Below are positions 38,205 through 49,794 of a stretch of 64,000 nt of DNA, piece after piece. The stretch is from positions 8,305,021 through 8,369,020 of the forward strand of contig JAVIAB010000102.1 of assembly GCA_032433765.1 (NCBI GenBank), in the 5' to 3' direction. The notes beneath the pieces were generated by a model. It did no database searches, was not told the DNA's origin, and saw only the letters and a list, made by a program, of their open reading frames with translations. The position numbers and the translations under genes were made by a program. The number at the start of each line of letters is the position of its first letter. Position 1 is the first letter of the stretch. The DNA is from Megaustenia siamemsis. Its lineage: Eukaryota; Mollusca; Gastropoda; Stylommatophora; Ariophantidae.

Positions 38205-38775
38205 CTGTTGTTTGATGTGCGACGGGGATAGTCCGATGACTGTGTTTCACATGTTCGGATTTGGAGCAAAAATCGATGTCCAAACATCATCAAGCGCTAT
38301 ACATTTTTAAAAATAATATGACGATCATCATTTTCAGGAGGACGTGAACTTCAGGTCAATATGGTGGATAGGCGGCAGGAACCATTACAGGCTATGTCTG
38401 AAAAGTGTTCCTTGTTGCAGTTTTCTCATGTTCCAAGTCCGACTTGCTGCAGGAGCTACTGAGTTAAGTGTCATGTGCACACCGTGAGCTGTGTGTCTCA
38501 TCCGTTTTGATCATGTTTCGATATTCCAATTGTTTACGATGAATGATGATATCGTATGACGGAGAACAGATGGCTGTGTTCACTTTCTGTGCGGTTTCGT
38601 ATATAGTGTCTTTTGGCGTGGGCTGAGACTGCTATGATGGGGACTACAGCTACCTTTCTTTGTTTGGGAGATGAAATCTAATTAAGATGATTCCACTGGC
38701 ACGGGCGGTTGAGCAATTATGGATTTTAATTCGTTTGCAGTGATACCTGGGCCTTCCATAACCATAACCATTAAT
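38205..38775 (-). repeat. Rep-G, longest copy
   Basis: Joins blocks seen separately at 7.0-7.26, 9.4-9.65 and 10.85-11.29 kb into one unit of about 570 bp. A frame near 38770 reads GPGITANELKSIIAQPPVPV. Class unknown. Confidence 0.7.
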
Positions 38776-39034
38776 AAATAAAAAATAATTTTTAAAATAT
38801 TATTTCGAACTACAGGAGAAATGACAGGAAAATAGAAACAAAAAGTCTTCCCTGTATACTCTGATGTGGCCAGAAAGAAGAAGAACGTTAGTTCGCATGG
38901 GAGTGACACTACTGCTACACTCTTCCCATTTTTATGCATTTAAGCGCCATGCTTACCCTTGACCCGGCTTCCTTCAAAATGCGTGTCTGCTAAAAGGAAA
39001 TGGGCACCTATTGGTTTGCCCGAAGTGCAAAAAT

Positions 39035-40085
39035 ACCAATTCTACCTCAGAAATATAAATAAAAAATATCAATTCTACCTCAGAAATATAAATCAAAAAC
39101 ACCAATTCTACCTCAGAAATATAAATCAAAAACACCAATTCTACATCAGAAATATAAATCAAAAATACCAATTCTACTTCAGAAATATAAATCAAAAATA
39201 CCAATTCTACCTCAGAAATATAATAAAAAATATAAATTCTACCTCAGAAATATAATCAAAAATACCAATTCTACCTCAGATATATAAATCAAAAATACCA
39301 ATTCTACCTCAGAAATATAAATCAAAAATACCAATTCTACCTCAGAAATATAAATAAAAAATACCAATTCTACCTCAGAAATATAAATCAAAAATACCAA
39401 TTCTACCTCAGAAATATAAATCAAAAATACCAATTCTACCTCAGAAATATAAATCAAAAATACCAATTCTACCTCAGAAATATAAATAAAAAATACCAAT
39501 TCTACCTCAGAAATATAAATCAAAAATACCAATTCTACCTCAGAAATATAAATCAAAAATACCAATTCTACTTCAGAAATATAAATCAAAAATACCAATT
39601 CTACCTCAGAAATATAAATCAAAAATACCAATTCTACCTCAGAAATATAAATCAAAAATACCAATTCTACCTCAGAAATATAAATCAAAAATACCAATTC
39701 TACCTCAGAAATATAATAAAAAATATAAATTCTACCTCAGAAATATAATCAAAAATACCAATTCTACCTCAGATATATAAATCAAAAATACCAATTCTAC
39801 CTCAGAAATATAAATCAAAAATACCAATTCTACCTCAGAAATATAAATAAAAAATACCAATTCTACCTCAGAAATATAAATCAAAAATACCAATTCTACC
39901 TCAGAAATATAAATCAAAAATACCAATTCTACTTCAGAAATATAAATCAAAAATACCAATTCTACCTCAGAAATATAAATCAAAAATACCAATTCTACCT
40001 CAGAAATATAAATCAAAAATACCAATTCTACCTCAGAAATATAAATCAAAAATACCAATTCTACCTCAGAAATATAAATCAAAAA
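39035..40085. repeat. 33-bp minisatellite, about 32 copies, with higher-order repeat
   Basis: The unit contains AAATATAAATCAAAAATACC then AATTCTACCTCAG. Odd variant units (TAATAAAAAATATAAAT) recur at 39221 and 39714, a 493-bp higher-order period. The open minus frames (ISEVELVFLIY)n are a by-product of the 33-bp period. Confidence 0.95.
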
Positions 40086-40089
40086 TCCA

Positions 40090-40679
40090 GTAGAAACATT
40101 TGATAACGATACTGCAAGTATTGCACGCTGTCAATCCTTTTAATTACGTCGATACCCATTCAATACTAAATCGATTATCAATCAATCCCACGGGAATCGC
40201 AGGATGGCAACTCGATCCAAAACATTTGTGTGATTATTTTTTCAAGTAAATCCCAGTAGTAAAGAGCTTTGCTGTCAATCAATTTACCAGACTTGATCGT
40301 TTTCCCATAGCGATATCTTCTTCGTTTGTAGAGAATAATTCGCTTCTTGTCGTTCGATTCTAGATCAAAGAATGGTTATATATCTAGGGAAGATGTCGGA
40401 TTCTCTTTTTTTACTTCTCCATCCGTATTTTAAAATAGGATGAGAAAAGCCCTACAAGTGATAGAATAGAGATGTTTTGTTTAGCAGAAGCAGTAGTATT
40501 TTAGAGATGCGGAACACGATGTTTGAGAAATTGATTAGAACAGCTAAGAATTGGTGTTTTAGTTTTACGGGTAAGACAAATAGAACCGGATTAATGTAGC
40601 AGCAGAGGTAGCACATGCTACGGGCCCCGAGCTTTAGGGGCCCCTCGCCAGTAAATATGTACATCATTTTTTTAAAATG
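40090..40679. other. Unassigned sequence
   Basis: No repeat or convincing ORF recognised in 590 bp. Confidence 0.4.
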
Positions 40680-41450
40680 ATCTTGCTTCATGTTTCAGAA
40701 GAGGTGTGGAACGAACTACAAGAAATGATAGACATGGAAGTGAAGGAAAGCAACAAGAAAAGTCTCAGTCTGAATAGTAAGAAAACAGAAGTAATGGTCA
40801 TATCGAAGAAACAATAATCACCAGCATGCAGCATAAAAATAAACAGGACAAATCTGAAACAAGTGCAACGCGTCAAATACTTGGGCACATTAATAACATC
40901 AGATGGAAGATGCACCACGGAAATAAAAAGTAGAATAGCTCAGGCTAAAATAGCATTTCATAAAATGAAAAATATCTTATGCAACAAATCTATGTCAGTA
41001 GAAATGAGAAAGAAAGTTCATCGGTGCTATATAGAACCAATTCTGACCTATGGAAGCGAATCATGGACAGTAGACAAACAAATGAAAAGAGAGGCCACAG
41101 AGATGGGATTTCTTAGAAGAATGTTGAATGTTCAATGGACAACTAAAAAGACCAATCAGGACATTCTCAAAGAGGCCAACACAAAAAGGGAAATTATAAG
41201 AAACATCAGAAAGAAACAATCAACATTTTTCGGGCACATCATGAGAAGAGGAAAATTAGAATACTTTGCTACAACTTGCATATTACAGGAAAGAGAGATC
41301 GCGGATGACAAAGAGATAAAATACTAGATAACTTGGTGTCATGGCATGGAAAACAGTCACCAACAGAGTTGATACGATGTTCTGTGGATAGAATATTGTG
41401 GAAGGACATGATCACCTACGCCAATCGGTATGGCACACAATGATGATTAT
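40680..41450 (+). mobile_element. LINE-H 3' part
   Basis: C-terminal frame 40863-41327: VKYLGTLITSDGRCTTEIKS, then LTYGSESWTVDKQ and RKKQSTFFGHIMRRGKLEYF. It ends with an ACCTACGCCAATCGGTATGG terminus and a short GATGAT tail. Confidence 0.88.
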
Positions 41451-41689
41451 GATCTAACTTCTCATAAAAGTACTACTCTAGAACTTGTACAATTATAGTT
41501 TTACCCTTTGATCCTTGACCTTTCTTTGGACTCTTGTTTTCCAAAAATAGAAAACGATTTAAAAATTGAAACATTACAAATGAACTAAGGAGCAACATTG
41601 GTCAAAAGAGATTACACAATCTCACAGTAATGAGGATTTAACATAGACTTCTGTGAGAAATGGACACATCCTATATCCTTTACACATTT

Positions 41690-42230
41690 ATTCATTCTTC
41701 GTCTTCTTCTTTCCTTCCTCATCTGCCTTTCAGCGTCGAGGGGAGATATAATTTGCGGTCTTTTGCTCTTCTGTTCGCCTCTTCCTCTGTTATGTGTTCG
41801 TAGTGCTTCTAATATTCCGTCTGTCAATTATTTTCGCGGTCGACCCTTGGGTACGGTGTTCTCGCATCGTTTATTGAAAACTCGTTGTGTTGTGTTTTGA
41901 TCTTTCTGCCATGTCACGTGGCCTACCATTTTATCTGTTGTTTCTTTATATAATCTACGGCGGGAATTCCTAGCTTTTTTTTTTTTTAATCTAATTTCTT
42001 CATTTCTGATCCTATCTCCCAGACTGTTTCCTGTCATTCGTCTAAAACATTTTATCTCGGTAACGGTTATTTTTCTTATTGTTCTTGCATCTAGGGTCCA
42101 GGACTGGCATTGGTGCCACAACATTGGGATGAAGATTGTATTGTACCGTGCCCGTTTTGCCTCCAGAGTTATTTCGTTTTTGGACAATAGTCGTGATAGC
42201 TGCCTCATGGTTTGACAAGCTTTGTTGCAT
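41690..42230 (-). mobile_element. LINE-D 3' part
   Basis: Reverse complement: MRQLSRLLSKNEITLEAKRA, FRRMTGNSLGDRIRNEE, VGHVTWQKDQNTTQRVFNKR, ISPLDAERQMRKERRRRR, then an (AAG)-type tail at its left end. Frames are broken. Confidence 0.85.
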
Positions 42231-42339
42231 CTTCAGTCCATCTCTTCTGTTTGTAAAATGCCGTTTGTCCCTAGATTTCCAATGTTTTTAAATTCCTCTA
42301 CTTGTTTTAGTTGTTGCTTACTGAATTTACTAATTACAG

Positions 42340-43845
42340 ACATTATTTCAGACGGGCTGTGGTGAATGCAACGTTCTGTGGGAGATCTGGCTAGGGACAG
42401 AGATTCTTTCCGACTGGCTGTGGTGAATACAACGTTCTGTAGGAGATCTGGCTAGGGACAGAGATTCTTTCAGACTGGCTATGGTGAATGTAACGTTATG
42501 TGGCAGATCTGGCTAGAGACAGAGATTCTTTCAGACTGGCTGTGGTGAATGCAACGTTCTGTGGGAGATCTGGCTAGAGACAGAGATTCTTTCAGACTGG
42601 CTGTGGTGAATGCAACGCTCTGTGGAAGATCTGGCTAGAGACAGAGATTCTTTCAGACTGGCTGTGGTGAATGTAACGCTCTGTGGTAGGTCTGGCTAGA
42701 GACAGAGATTCTTTCAGACTGCCTGTGGTGAATATAACGCTCTGTGGGAGGTCTGGCTAGAGACAGAGATTCTTTCAGACGGGCTGTGGTGAATGTAACG
42801 TTTTGTGGGAGGTCTGGCTAGAGACGGAGATTCTTTCCGACTGGCTGTGGTGAATGTAACGTTCTGTGGGAGATCTGGCTAGAGACAGAGATTCTTTCCG
42901 ACTGGCTGTGGTGAATGTAACGTTCTGTTGGAGATCTGGCTAGAGACAGAGATTCTTTCAGACTGGCTGTGGTTAATGTAACGTTCTGTGGGAGATCTGG
43001 CTAGAGACAGAGATTCTTTCCGACGGGCTGTGGTGAATGTAACGTTCTGTGGGAGATCTGGCTAGAGACAGAGATTCTTTCCGACCAGCTGTGGTGAATG
43101 TAACGTTCTGTGGGAGATCTGGTTAGAGACAGAGATTCTTTCCGACGGGCTGTGGTGAATGCAACGTTCTGTTGGAGATCTGGTTAGAGACAGAGATTCT
43201 TTCCGACGGTCTGTGGTGAATGTAACGTTCTGTGGGAGATCTGGTTAGAGACAGAGATTCTTTCCGACGGGCTGTGGTGAATGCAACGTTCTGTGGGAGA
43301 TCTGGTTAGAGACAGAGATTCTTTCCGACTGGCTGTGGTGAATGCAACGTTCTGTGGGAGATCTGGTTAGAGATAGAGACTCTATCAGACGGGCTGTGGT
43401 GAATGCAACGTTCTGTGGGAGATCTGGTTAGAGATAGAGATTCTTTCCGACGGGCTGTGGTGAATGCAACGTTCTGTGGGAGATCTGGCTAGAGACAGAG
43501 ATTCTTTCAGACTGGCTGTGGTGAATGTAACGTTCTGTGGGAGATCTGGCTAGAGATAGAGATTCTTTCAGACTGGCTGTGGTGAATTCAACGTTCGGTG
43601 GGAGATCTGGCTAGAGACAGAGATTCTTTCCGACTGGCTGTGGTGAATGCAACGTTCTGTGGGAGATCTGGCTAGAGACAGAGATTCTTTCCGACTGGCT
43701 GTGGTGAATGCAACGTTCTGTGGGAGATCTGGTTAGAGACAGAGATTCTTTCCGACTGGCTGTGGTGAATGCAACGTTCTGTGGGAGATCTGGTTAGAGA
43801 CAGAGATTCTTTCCGACTGGCTGTGGTGAATGCAACGTTCTGCAA
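42340..43845 (+). repeat. 61-bp satellite, about 25 copies, LINE-E derived
   Basis: The unit contains GGGAGATCTGGCTAGAGACA, GAGATTCTTTCCGACTGGCT and GTGGTGAATGCAACGTTCTG. The same unit closes LINE-E at 13.96-14.23 kb. Variants (TTCAGAC/TTCCGAC, GGCTAG/GGTTAG) alternate in blocks. Confidence 0.95.
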
Positions 43846-43849
43846 AGGA

Positions 43850-44148
43850 CATACGACCTCATAATAATGTTTTCATTTCCTATTTCGGTCACATAAAGTC
43901 TGAGTTTCAATGATCGTGCCTCGACAAGGAAAAAAAAAACACAAGTCAAGAACTAAAACAAGTATAATACAACAACAAAATCAGTTTATAAAGACACAAA
44001 TTATGTTTATTGTAAACTTATCAACAATATGTTTGTTTACTCTTAATTTAGCTCAAACTATAGACATCATTGACATCGTTCAAACAATGCAATTAGCATG
44101 TCAGATACAGGTAAAAACACCGTAATGAACATATCAAATAAGGATCAT
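43850..44148. other. Unassigned AT-rich sequence
   Basis: Nothing recognised; the 71-codon plus frame at 43910-44125 is asparagine/isoleucine-rich and probably chance. Confidence 0.35.
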
Positions 44149-44149
44149 C

Positions 44150-44740
44150 ATCATCAAGTACCATGACTGCTGGCATAGGTGATCATGTCTCTCCACAACT
44201 TTCGATCTCGACAGTTATTTATCATTTCCGTTGTTGACCTTGTTCCAAGCCATTCTTTTAAACTGTCTGGTAACTTTTCTCTTTGCTTCACTCCATCTAC
44301 TCGTCCCTCAAGTTTCCCAGTTGTTAAATATATTCCAGTTATTCTCTTCTCATTACATGGCCAAAAAAATGATGATTGTTTCTTCCTAATATTGGAAATT
44401 AGCTCTCTTTTTGCTTTGGTTTCTTTCAGAACGTTTTCATTACTCTTCTTAGCCGTCCATGGCATTCTCAACATTCTTCTGTAAAACCACATTTCCACAG
44501 CCTCCATTTATTTTCTTGTCTGTTGTCCTATTGTCCATGATTCACATCCATATATCCCGACTGTACTACATTACATTTAAGAACTCTTATTTCTTGTTTC
44601 CATTTCCAAAAATGATTTGCATAGTATGTTCCTCAATTTTTGGAAATTGCTTTTGCCTGAGCTATTCTGCATCTCACCTCTGCTGTACATCTACCATCTG
44701 ATGTTAACATTGTTCCCAGATATTTTAATTCATTTACCTC
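44150..44740 (-). mobile_element. LINE-B 3' part
   Basis: Reverse complement: EAVEMWFYRRMLRMPWTAKK, KAKRELISNIRKKQSSFF, then AGHAAGAC-side terminus GCCAGCAGTCATGG with a GATGATGAT tail at 44146-44156. Upstream frame broken. Confidence 0.87.
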
Positions 44741-44844
44741 AAATACAGATACAAACACTCACCCCTTAGCGATCAAAGCAATCAACGACAGCTACGTGAC
44801 CTACATGGATGAAATGCTAAAACAAACATCAAGTGACTTGACCA

Positions 44845-45776
44845 TCATCATCATCATTATCATAATAATAATAATCGAGTGCCATCTCCGCATCGAAGGT
44901 TGGCTACCATGGAGCGCCATTCTGGCCTGTCTCTTGCTTTGATGGTGCTGGTTGTCATAGGCTGATTTATCCATCTTTTGATGTTACTCGTCCATGTTAG
45001 TCTTGGTCTGCCTCTTTTACCTCGTATTTTCCCCTCCAAGATTGCTTTTAGTAGGCTACTGTGGCTTTCAATATGGCCCAAAAATCGCATTTGTTTTTTT
45101 GTAAATTGTGTTTAGTAGTTCTCTTTTTATTTTTAGTTGTTTTAAGATTTCATCGTTTGTTTTCTTTTCTTTCTATCCAATTCTACCTATTCTTCTATAT
45201 ATGTACATTTCAAGGGCTTCAATTATCTGTTCTGTTTTCTTGCCTAATGTCCATGTTTCTGTACCGTATAGGAATGTTGAGAAGATATAACATTTTGGTA
45301 TTCTTAGTTTTAGTCCTGGTGTTATTTGTTTTGATGTTAGTATATTTTTGATGGGGTGTCCGGTTAGCGCAATCGATAGGCGGTTGGCTTACCACGGCAA
45401 CAGCCGGGGTTCGTTCCCTGGCGAGGACACCTGGGTTTTACTAATTCCCTAAAAATTAGTGGGAGCCGCGATAGCTCAGTGGTTAGTGAACTGGACTACT
45501 ACGGACAAGGGGTAGGGTTCGATCCCAACCGACGGCTCCGGGTTCACCCAGCCTTAAATGGGTACCGGATTTTTTCTGGGAAAGTAAAGCAGCACGGGCG
45601 TAATACCGACCACATTACCCCAAAAATCATGTGCTGAAGGTCTGTAAAATATAGGGTCACTAACACCATATTTCCCTATACGCCACTTGGCGTGACGGGG
45701 GGTACTTTACTTTTACTTACTTATATTTTTGATGACAATACAATTACTTTTTGCCATTCCTATTCTTTTGTTTAAT
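44845..45776 (-). mobile_element. LINE-C 3' part, split by a composite SINE
   Basis: Tail (ATC/ATA)n at 44845-44875, then MRFLGHIESHSSLLKAILEG in reverse. It is interrupted at 45353-45721 and resumes at 45734-45776. The right end abuts an opposite-facing LINE-C. Confidence 0.87.
45353..45721 (+). repeat. Composite SINE: tRNA-like unit plus SINE-1
   Basis: GGGGTGTCCGGTTAGCGCAA to GGACACC (45353-45431) folds roughly as a tRNA with matching GTGTCC/GGACAC ends and B-box GGTTCGTTCCC. A linker with CTAAAAATTAG follows, then a full SINE-1 from 45461. The whole 369 bp is flanked by one 12-bp duplication TATATTTTTGAT (45341-45352, 45722-45733). Confidence 0.85.
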
Positions 45777-46020
45777 TCAAACAAGACAAATGCGATTTTT
45801 GGGCTATGTTAAAAGACACAACAGCTTACTAAAAGTAATCCTGGAGGGGAAAATACAAGGTAAAGAGGCAGAGGCAGACCAAGACTAACATGGACGAGTA
45901 ACATCAAAAGATGGACAACCCAGCCTATGACAGCCTGCACCATCAAAGCAAGAGACAGCGCAGAATGGCGCTCCATGGTAGCCAACCTTCGATGCGGTGT
46001 GGCACTCGATGATGACGATT
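45777..46020 (+). mobile_element. LINE-C 3' end
   Basis: AAACAAGACAAATGCGATTT through MALHG-frame GGCGCTCCATGGTAGCC to a GATGATGACGAT tail. It faces away from the LINE-C copy on its left. Confidence 0.87.
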
Positions 46021-46257
46021 CTTTTGTTTATCATACTTGACCATAACGTTCGTGTTATCAGAAGTCATTACATGAAAACCTCTCTTTCTCTATTTGTTTG
46101 TGCTTGGGACGTTAGTATAATAGGGCCAGCGAGAAGAAAGGAATTACCCACGTTTTTAGCTTTGCGAGCAGGGGCGGTTGTAGTTAGAACGAAATCAGCC
46201 TTCTATCGCTCGTAAAGTCGAAGACGTCATGTTTGTTGGAGTTGTTTGTGATTCCTT

Positions 46258-46453
46258 TCATAAATTTTACAGACCTTCGGCGCATGTTTTCTGGGGTAAT
46301 GTGGTCGGAATTACGCCCGTGCCGCTTTACTTTCCCAGAAAAATTCGGGTTCCCATTAAAGGCTGGGTGAACCTGGAAGCCGTCGGTTGGGATCGAACCC
46401 TACCCCTTGTCCTTTGTAGTCCAGTTCACTAACAACTGAGCTATGGCGGCTCC
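46258..46453 (-). repeat. SINE-1, 3'-truncated copy
   Basis: Reverse SINE-1 from the ATAAATTTTACAGACC segment to the head GGAGCCGCCATAGCTCAG (reversed) at 46453. The last part (the GTGACGGGG end) is missing. Confidence 0.88.
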
Positions 46454-46494
46454 ATACAGAGACAGGTATTGAGAGTTAATTTGACAGCTACAAA

Positions 46495-47065
46495 GACCAA
46501 CGAGTAAATTCTCAAAGAGGCCAACACAAAAAGGGAGATCATTTTTAAAAAACGCCAGAAAGATGTAACCGACATTATTCTGGCACTTCGTGAGTAGAGG
46601 AAAATTTGAATACTTTGTTACAACTGGCAAAATACACGGAAAAAGAGATCGGGGACGAAAACAGTGAAGATACTGGATAGCTTGGTGTCATGCATGGAAA
46701 ACAGTCAACAACAGAATTGATACCATGTACTGTTGACAGAAGGGAGCCGCAATAGCTCAGTGGTTAATGAACTGGACTACAAAGGACAAGAGGCAGGTTT
46801 GATCTTAACTGAAGGCTTCCGGTTCACCCAGCTTTTAATGGGTACCGGATTTTTTTCTTTGAAAGTAAAGCGGCACGGGCGTAATACCGACCACATTACC
46901 CCAAAAATCATGTGCCGATGGTCTGTAAAATTTATGATCACTAACACCATATACTCTATACTCCACTTGGCGTGACGGGGGTACTTTACTATACTTTTTT
47001 ACTGTGGATAGAAGATTGTGGAAAGACATGATCCCTACTCCAACCAGTATGGCACATGATGATGT
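46495..47065 (+). mobile_element. LINE-H 3' end split by SINE-1
   Basis: Left part 46495-46742 (GAGGCCAACACAAAAAGGGA, AACTGGCAAAATACACGGAA) and right part 47001-47065 (GGATAGAAGATTGTGGAAAG to GGCACATGATGATG) are collinear with LINE-H at 41.2-41.45 kb. Confidence 0.85.
46743..47000 (+). repeat. SINE-1 insertion in LINE-H
   Basis: Complete SINE-1 flanked by 14-bp ACTGTTGACAGAAG (46729-46742) and ACTGTGGATAGAAG (47001-47014), two differences. Confidence 0.92.
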
Positions 47066-47378
47066 ATCTCATTACTTACTGTAAGCTCATTGGCTCCGTC
47101 TAGAGCCTCGTTCCCTTTTGTTTCTCCAGTTCCCCCAAGCGGCTTATCCAAACCACCGCCCACTATATCGAAATGGTGTCACCCGTCTGTAGCTATCACA
47201 AATGAAGACGTCACAAGTATTTGGTGTTTTCTGAAAACCCTCTCTGCGGGCTGTCTTTCTATATAGTCGGCCTCTGTCTAAATTGTCTAATTTATGTTTC
47301 GACTTTTTGCTGACCACGTTTTGTAATGGCGACTGAGGTGTGTTTTTCGTTTATTTTTAAGAATTTTTAAAATAATTC
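47066..47378. other. Unassigned sequence
   Basis: No element or gene recognised between LINE-H and the (ATA)n run. Confidence 0.4.
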
Positions 47379-47385
47379 ACAATAT

Positions 47386-47439
<54 letters not shown>

Positions 47440-48115
47440 TATTATTCATTGAGTGCCGTCTCCGCAGCGAAGGTTGGCTACCATGGAGCGCCATCAACTG
47501 TCTCTTGTTTTGATGGTGCAGATTGTCATAGTTTGACGTGTCCATCTTTTGATGTTATTCGTCCATGTTAGTCTTGGTCTGCATCTGCCTCTTTTACCTT
47601 GTATTTTCCCTTCCAATATTACTTTTAGTAAGCTGTTGTGTCTTTTAACATGCCCCAAAAATATCATGTGTCTATTTCTTCTTCTTTTCTTCCTCATCTG
47701 CCTTTCAGCGTCGAGGGGAGATATAATTTGCGGTCTTTTGCTCTTCTGTTCACCTCTGCTGCTGTTATGTTTCCTAGTGCTTCTAATATTCCATCGACTC
47801 ATCTTTTTCGTGGTCGACCCTTTGGTCTGGTGTTCTTCACAACGTTTGTTGAAGGCTCGTTGTGTTGTGTTTTGTTCTTGCTGCATTGTCACGTGGCCAA
47901 ACCATTTTATCTGTTGTTTTCTTATATATTCTATTGCGGGGGTTATTCCTAGCTTTTTTCTCAGTTCTTCATTTCTGATCTTATCTCTCAGACTGTTTCC
48001 TGTCATTCGTCTAACACATTTCATCTCTGTAGAGGTTATTTTTCTTTTGTCATTTGTCTTGTTCTAATTGTGTTTAGTAGTTCTCTTTTCATTTTTAGTT
48101 GTTTTAAAACCTTTG
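47379..48115 (-). mobile_element. LINE-C 3' part split by LINE-D
   Basis: (AAT)n tail at 47388-47440, LINE-C terminus to 47673 in reverse, LINE-D insertion, then LINE-C again from 48060 (reverse of AAACACAATTAGAACAAGAC). Confidence 0.87.
47674..48049 (-). mobile_element. LINE-D 3' end insertion (376 bp)
   Basis: Flanked by TCATGTGTCT (47664-47673) and TCATTTGTCT (48050-48059), one difference. Reverse reads TEMKCVRRMTGNSLRDKIRN to SPLDAERQMRKKRRR and an (AAG)n tail. Confidence 0.9.
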
Positions 48116-48229
48116 TTTTATATTGTTTGTATTATTATTATTTTTGCATCATTAAAACTTCATATTATTTCTTAAAACAATTCTACAAATTGACATCTAT
48201 TTCTTCAGTTTAAAACGATGAGACTGTTC

Positions 48230-49205
48230 ATTTTTAATGAACATAACATACAACTTGATACTGTCATAGGATCATACAACTAGATGCTGTTGTTATATTA
48301 CATAACCTGATACTGTTATCACATCACACAATTTGATACTGACATCATATCAGACGATATGATGCTGTTATCATATAACACACCCTGATTCTATCATAAT
48401 ATAAGAAAATTTGATACTCTAATATATGTCAATGTGATATTAACATAATATCCGACAACCTGATAATGCCATCATATCACACAAATTGAAACAATTATCA
48501 TATCACACATCCTGATGTTCTCATCACATCAAACAATTAGATACTATTATCATATCACACAACCTGATACAATCACCATATCACACAACCTGATACAATC
48601 ACCAAAGCACACAACCTGATACAATCACCATATCACACAACCTGATACAATAATCATATCACACAACCAGATACAATCACCATATCACACAACCAGATAC
48701 AATCACCATATAACACAACCTGATACAATCACCATATCACACAACCTGATACAATCACCATATCACACAACCTGATACAATCACCATATCACACAACCTG
48801 ATACAATCACCATATCACACAACCTGATACAATCACCATATCACACAACCTGATACAATCACCATATCACACAACCAGATACAATCACCATATCACACAA
48901 CCTGACACAATCACCCTATCACACAACCTGATACAATCACCATATCACACAACCTGATACAATAATCATATCACACAACCTGATACAATCACCATATCAC
49001 ACAACCAGATACAATCACCATATCACACAACCTGATACAATCACCATATCACACAACCTGATACAATCACCATATCACACAACCTGATACAATCACCATA
49101 TCACACAACCTGATACAATCACCATATCACACAACCAGATACAATCACCATATCACACAACCAGATACAATCACCATATCACACAACCAGATACAATCAC
49201 CACAT
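48230..49205. repeat. 26-bp minisatellite, about 27 clean copies plus a degenerate left part
   Basis: The unit contains CATATCACACAACCTGATAC then AATCAC. The left 300 bp (48230-48530) holds diverged units, grading into near-perfect ones, which suggests growth from the right side. Confidence 0.93.
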
Positions 49206-49269
49206 CGGACACTATTCATGAAACAAATTACAATAATATTTCAGCCACGTTTTTTAAAAAATGCATTTC

Positions 49270-49370
49270 ATCATTTTCTTCTTCTTCCTTTCAACTTCCT
49301 GTCGATCATAGGTCTTCAAAAAATAATTTCCTGGCCGTTCTGTTTCTTGTCATTCTTTTAAACCATTAAT
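49270..49370 (-). mobile_element. LINE-A 3' end remnant
   Basis: TTCTTCTTCCTTTCAACTTC, ATAGGTCTTCAAAAAATAAT, TGTTTCTTGTCATTCTTTTA: a diverged, non-expanded LINE-A terminus. Confidence 0.75.
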
Positions 49371-49790
49371 TACTCTACCCACCTGTTGCGCACTTCGTAT
49401 CATTCCGAAATACAAAATACTACCACTTAATTGGAACATTAAAAGCATTTTAAAAAGTATTTTCTTTGAACTTTTGACACACAGCTGTGTGTTTACCAAT
49501 TACATACACAGGGAACTCGGATTTCCTGTCTCAGGTTGATTTATGAGCTGAAATTAAACGATTGGACCGGACGTATTATTTTGTCTATTCAGACGGACGC
49601 CGTAATTTTGTCAGTGTGTTCGGCGACCTCAAATGGTTATTCGCTGGGTTTCCGGACTCACAAAGAGTTGTAAGAGTTGTTTGATGTCGACGACGATCAT
49701 GGAAGTTTTCCTTTAGAAAAAATGGGGGGGGGGAGACAAACAAAAAACTACCAATTTATTGAAATGTTGCGAATTATTTTCGTATTATAT
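49371..49790. other. Unassigned sequence
   Basis: Nothing recognised; a poly-G run lies at 49726-49734. Confidence 0.4.
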
Positions 49791-49794
49791 GATC

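Noticed and set aside
39239..40082. ISEVELVFLIY repeat proteins on the minus strand
   Set aside because: By-product of the 33-bp minisatellite.
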